Assembly (NCBI GenBank): GCA_947490975.1
Contig: CANLHV010000043.1
Location: forward strand, 1 to 8,848
Direction of reading: 5' to 3'
DNA: 8,848 bases
From: Acidimicrobiaceae bacterium
GTDB taxonomy: Bacteria > Actinomycetota > Acidimicrobiia > Acidimicrobiales > Ilumatobacteraceae
This document shows, in pieces, positions 6,430 to 8,848 of this stretch (position 1 is its first letter; every line of letters begins with the position of its first letter). The notes beneath the pieces were generated by a model that was given only the letters and a program-made list of their open reading frames with translations, was not told the DNA's origin and did no database searches. The translations under genes were made by a program, and so were the position numbers.

Positions 6430-7461
6430 TTAAATATTTGCCTTGACGCGACGTGCGATTTCATCGCCGACTGCGACTGTTGAGCCAGAAACGGGCTCGA
6501 CGCAAGCATCTCGCAACATCGCGGCGGCTTTTGTCTCACCGAGAAATTCAAGCATGTGGGCAGCCGACAAAATCGCTGCGACAGGGTTGGCAACGCCCTT
6601 GCCGGCAATGTCTGGCGCCGAACCGTGCACCGGTTCAAACATCGAAGGACCACTGCGTGTCGGGTTCAAATTTGCTGAAGATGCAACGCCGATGCCACCA
6701 GAAACAGCGCCACCCAAATCGGTGAGAATGTCGCCGAACAAATTGTCGGTGACGATTACGTCATAGCGGTGCGGGTCTTGCACAAAATATATGCACGCAG
6801 CATCAACATGGTTATAAGCAGTTGCAACATCGGTAAATTCTTTGCCGACACGATCAAATGTGCGCTGCCACAAGTCGCCCGCAAAAGTGAGCACATTAGT
6901 TTTGTGAACAAGCGTTAAATGTTTGCGACTTCGTGTGCGCGCAAGTTCGAACGCGTAGCGCACGCAACGCTCGACACCTTTTGCGGTGTTGACACTGCCC
7001 TGCGTTGCAACTTCGTCGAGCGTGCCGCGGCGCAGCACGCCACCTTCGCCGACATACGGGCCCTCAGTGTTCTCGCGAATGACAACAAAATCGTGTGGCT
7101 TCGTGTGCCCCGGAGCCGTGCCGCTGAACGGGCGTCGATTTATATAAAGGTCTAACTCGAATCGCATCTTCAACAACAGGCCGCGCTCAATTAAACCCGG
7201 TGGCACGTCTGGCGTGCCGACGGCGCCAAGCAAAATCGCGTCGAACTTACGCAACTCGGCAAGAGTCGCATCTGACAAAACTTCGCCGTCGCGCAAATAT
7301 CGCGCACCACCCAGATCGAAATTGGTCGTCGCAAGTTTGACGCCAGTCGCGCCAATAACTTTTAGCGCCTCGGCAAGAACTTCTGGACCGATACCGTCGC
7401 CGCCGATGACAGCAACACGATGACCAGCCACAGAATTATTCGTTGCCATATGTTTTGTCAT
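6430..7461 (-). CDS. leuB: 3-isopropylmalate dehydrogenase (LeuB)
   Basis: A 343-aa NAD-dependent decarboxylating dehydrogenase. It oxidises 3-isopropylmalate in leucine synthesis and, in citramalate-using organisms, also methylmalate for isoleucine. Features in order: VAVIGGDGIGPEV (16-28); LLKMRFELDLYINRRP (96-111) with arginines R100 and R110 for the substrate carboxylates; RENTEGPYVGEGG (129-141); HKTNVLTFAGDLW (186-198) with catalytic K187; D220; TDNLFGDILTDLGGA (238-252) with the metal aspartates D244/D248; and EPVHGSAPDIAGKGVANP (276-293), the NAD-binding loop. The length is slightly below that of many LeuB (~350-360), as in the shorter actinobacterial form. Two in-frame ATGs exist, at 7461 and 7449; both give an intact domain and neither has a Shine-Dalgarno. 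It appears to be the first gene of the leuB-ilvE-cimA operon and diverges from greA. Confidence 0.95.
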   Translation of the reverse strand: MTKHMATNNSVAGHRVAVIGGDGIGPEVLAEALKVIGATGVKLATTNFDLGGARYLRDGEVLSDATLAELRKFDAILLGAVGTPDVPPGLIERGLLLKMRFELDLYINRRPFSGTAPGHTKPHDFVVIRENTEGPYVGEGGVLRRGTLDEVATQGSVNTAKGVERCVRYAFELARTRSRKHLTLVHKTNVLTFAGDLWQRTFDRVGKEFTDVATAYNHVDAACIYFVQDPHRYDVIVTDNLFGDILTDLGGAVSGGIGVASSANLNPTRSGPSMFEPVHGSAPDIAGKGVANPVAAILSAAHMLEFLGETKAAAMLRDACVEPVSGSTVAVGDEIARRVKANI

Positions 7462-7480
7462 TCAGTTTTTGCGAAACCAT
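7436..7480 (-). other. Possible 14-codon upstream ORF overlapping the leuB start
   Basis: On the minus strand an ATG at 7480 opens a 14-codon frame (MVSQKLNDKTYGNE, then TAA) that runs across both candidate leuB ATGs in another frame. Its ATG is 7 nt behind a TACGAT hexamer, so it would be the first codon of a leaderless transcript. It has only one leucine and no isoleucine or valine, so it is not a classical attenuator peptide. It may be chance. Confidence 0.2.
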
Positions 7481-7487
7481 GCCTTTA

Positions 7488-7493
7488 ATCGTA
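7488..7493 (-). promoter_or_regulatory. Candidate -10 element of the leuB-ilvE-cimA operon
   Basis: TACGAT on the minus strand, 26 nt before the leuB ATG and 7 nt before the upstream ATG at 7480. It would start transcripts near 7480 and leave a leader of about 20 nt with no Shine-Dalgarno. No good -35 is seen. No T-box or longer leader structure can fit between leuB and greA. Confidence 0.3.
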
Positions 7494-7527
7494 CGGCGCA
7501 AACACGCGCGAAAGCCGACCATTAACT

Positions 7528-7542
7528 TGGCGCCATCTAGAT
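7528..7542. repeat. Two abutting 8-bp palindromes before greA
   Basis: TGGCGCCA (7528-7535) and ATCTAGAT (7535-7542) are each perfect palindromes and share the A at 7535. They lie in the 96-bp divergent region just upstream of the candidate greA -10. One such palindrome in 96 bp is unremarkable; two touching is less expected, so a regulator site is possible but unproven. Confidence 0.25.
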
Positions 7543-7547
7543 AGCAT
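7542..7547 (+). promoter_or_regulatory. Candidate -10 element of greA
   Basis: TAGCAT ends 10 nt before the greA ATG, so a start 6-7 nt further on would leave a leader of only 3-4 nt. The AAGG at 7552-7555 is too close to the ATG (2 nt) to act as a normal Shine-Dalgarno. No clear -35 is visible. Confidence 0.3.
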
Positions 7548-7557
7548 TTTTAAGGTC

Positions 7558-8025
7558 ATGATCCATAAACTTTCGCGAAAAACCTTTGAGAGATTGCGTG
7601 AAGAGCACGCAGACTTAACAACTCGTGGTCGCATCGTGGCTGCAGAGAAAATTGCCCGTGCACGTGAGCACGGCGACCTGAAAGAGAACGGCGACTATCA
7701 CGCCGCAAAAGACGAGCACGGCCACATGGAAGCGCGCATTCGACAACTCGAATCAATACTTGATCAAGCCGAAATCGTCGAACCATCGAAAGATGGCACG
7801 GTTGGTCTTGGCATGATCGTGACAGTGCTTTACGACGGCGACGACGAATCGATGGCCGAAAGTTATCTGATCGGACACATTGAAGAAATCAGCGAGGCAC
7901 CTGTGATGAGCCCGACTTCTCCGCTTGGTTCAGCGCTTCTTGGCGCAAGAGTTGGCGATGTTGTTGAATACGACGCACCTAATGGCAAGTTGAAAGTCAA
8001 AGTTTTAGAGACGCGATCACAGTGA
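7558..8025 (+). CDS. greA: Transcription elongation factor GreA
   Basis: A 155-aa protein, the usual GreA length (~155-165). It enters the RNA polymerase secondary channel and stimulates cleavage of the 3' end of backtracked transcripts. The N-terminal coiled coil (about 1-75) carries the tip motif AREHGDLKENGDYHAAKDE (35-53) with the two acidic residues that hold the catalytic Mg2+ (D40 and E43, equivalent to E. coli D41/E44). The C-terminal FKBP-like domain ends with SPTSPLGSALLGARVGDVVE (118-137), a strongly conserved GreA block. The start ATG gives the usual short N terminus (MIHKLSRKTFERL). It is divergent from leuB and overlaps the next gene by 4 nt, so the two are co-transcribed. Confidence 0.96.
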   Translation: MIHKLSRKTFERLREEHADLTTRGRIVAAEKIARAREHGDLKENGDYHAAKDEHGHMEARIRQLESILDQAEIVEPSKDGTVGLGMIVTVLYDGDDESMAESYLIGHIEEISEAPVMSPTSPLGSALLGARVGDVVEYDAPNGKLKVKVLETRSQ

Positions 8026-8848
8026 CGACTGATTCGGTGGCGCAGATACCTGGCCTGCCAAACGGTTTCGAAATCGAATTGCCAGGTCGTGGAAAAACTT
8101 TTTATCGCGAGAAAAAAGGCCCTGCCGGTGCGCCAACGCTGATGCTGTTGCACGGCTGGACAGCAACAGCCGACTTGAACTGGTTCACATGTTTCGACGC
8201 ATTGAGCGAAAACTTCAATGTTGTTGCGCTCGACCTTCGCGGGCACGGTCGCGGCATTCGCACAAAAACAAATTTCAAACTCGAAGATTGCGCCGATGAC
8301 GTCGCCGCACTCGCCGACGTGCTCGGCATTTCAACTTTTATTCCGGTTGGTTATTCGATGGGTGGCACGGTCGCGCAATTGTTGTGGCAGCGACACGAAC
8401 AGCGAGTGCGAGGCATCGTGTTATGCAGCACCGCGAGTCATTTTGCAAAATCACGTGAAGAAAAATTGAGTTTTTTCGGCCTTACTGGTCTCGCCGCACT
8501 TTCACGACTGACCACGGCGCAAGCGCGCACATGGTTGACCGATCAACTTTATTTACAACGCAAATCAAACGGATTAGCGCCTTGGGCAGTTAAGCAAATC
8601 GCATCACACGACTGGCGTCATATTCTCGAGGCTGGTAGCGCAATCGGCAATTTTGACTCGCGTGATTGGTTGCCAAAGTTTGACGAACCCGCCGCAGTAG
8701 TGATTACGACAGATGACGGTGTCGTCGCACCAGAGCGACAAACCGAGCTCTACCAGTTGTTGAAAAATGTCGAGGTTTTCGAAGTGCACGGTGGGCACAA
8801 CGCAGTGTTTGCAAAAAAAGAATTTTTCGTGCCGACACTCGTTGAAGC
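8022..8848 (+). CDS. Alpha/beta hydrolase fold protein (3' end beyond window)
   Basis: An open frame of 275 complete codons that runs off the window, so the C terminus is missing, probably by little. It has the features of an alpha/beta hydrolase: the HGW oxyanion motif (44-46), LDLRGHGRG (70-78), the nucleophile elbow GYSMGG (110-115) with S112, a likely catalytic aspartate at D231 or D232 in VVITTDDGVVAPE, and the catalytic histidine H259 in HGGHN. A variable cap region lies at about 140-215. No signal peptide or membrane segment is seen, so it is probably cytoplasmic. Substrate cannot be inferred; esterases, lactonases and C-C hydrolases share these motifs. The start is a GTG whose last bases overlap the greA stop (GTGA, 8022-8025), implying translational coupling; a second in-frame GTG lies at 8037. 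Confidence 0.9.
   Translation, partial: MTTDSVAQIPGLPNGFEIELPGRGKTFYREKKGPAGAPTLMLLHGWTATADLNWFTCFDALSENFNVVALDLRGHGRGIRTKTNFKLEDCADDVAALADVLGISTFIPVGYSMGGTVAQLLWQRHEQRVRGIVLCSTASHFAKSREEKLSFFGLTGLAALSRLTTAQARTWLTDQLYLQRKSNGLAPWAVKQIASHDWRHILEAGSAIGNFDSRDWLPKFDEPAAVVITTDDGVVAPERQTELYQLLKNVEVFEVHGGHNAVFAKKEFFVPTLVE

Noticed and set aside
7494..7510. GCGC...GCGC hairpin in the leuB-greA gap
   Set aside because: Only a 4-bp stem built from self-complementary GCGC, with no U tract; not distinguishable from chance.
1..8848. Mobile elements, CRISPR arrays, phage or defence genes, toxin-antitoxin pairs
   Set aside because: No transposase, integrase, repeat-spacer pattern or attachment-site duplication is seen; although the tRNA could be an integration site, nothing next to it inside the window looks integrated.

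Overview
The window looks like chromosomal core-genome DNA from a free-living actinobacterium. The evidence is an actinobacterial-type GreA, a leuB-ilvE-cimA cluster, gltX beside a tRNA-Gln gene, and start sites that mostly lack a Shine-Dalgarno sequence. By eye the base composition is near 50% G+C (not counted), which is low for the phylum. That would fit an Acidimicrobiia-type freshwater or marine lineage, but the placement is inference. No mobile elements, CRISPR arrays, phage genes or long repeats are visible.

Layout, left to right. (1) Bases 2-2142, minus strand: gltX (glutamyl-tRNA synthetase), a small membrane-anchored DUF218/YdcF-like protein, then tRNA-Gln(CUG); all read leftward and are closely spaced. 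(2) Bases 2201-3322, plus strand: a VIT1/CCC1-family metal transporter and a DUF2237 protein. The transporter diverges from gltX across only 58 bp, which holds two back-to-back -10-like hexamers with an inverted repeat between them. (3) Bases 3326-7461, minus strand: leuB, ilvE, cimA and a conserved-looking 174-aa protein of unknown function, apparently one operon transcribed in that order. It meets the DUF2237 gene tail to tail with a 3-nt gap. (4) Bases 7558-8848, plus strand: greA, divergent from leuB across 96 bp, then an alpha/beta hydrolase whose start overlaps the greA stop and which runs off the window.

How the genes work together: CimA makes citramalate from pyruvate and acetyl-CoA, LeuB is the oxidative decarboxylase shared by the leucine and citramalate routes, and IlvE does the final transamination. 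The operon therefore points to isoleucine made from pyruvate rather than from threonine; LeuCD and the IlvBCD enzymes would be elsewhere. GltX next to tRNA-Gln suits bacteria that charge tRNA-Gln indirectly (Glu-tRNA-Gln, then GatCAB), though neither GatCAB nor the absence of GlnRS can be seen here.

No clearly new multi-gene system is present. The most interesting signals are small: a recurring TANNNT hexamer 7-10 bases before several start codons (leaderless or near-leaderless transcription), a possible 14-codon upstream ORF overlapping the leuB start, the symmetric element between gltX and the transporter gene, and the uncharacterised protein encoded behind cimA.
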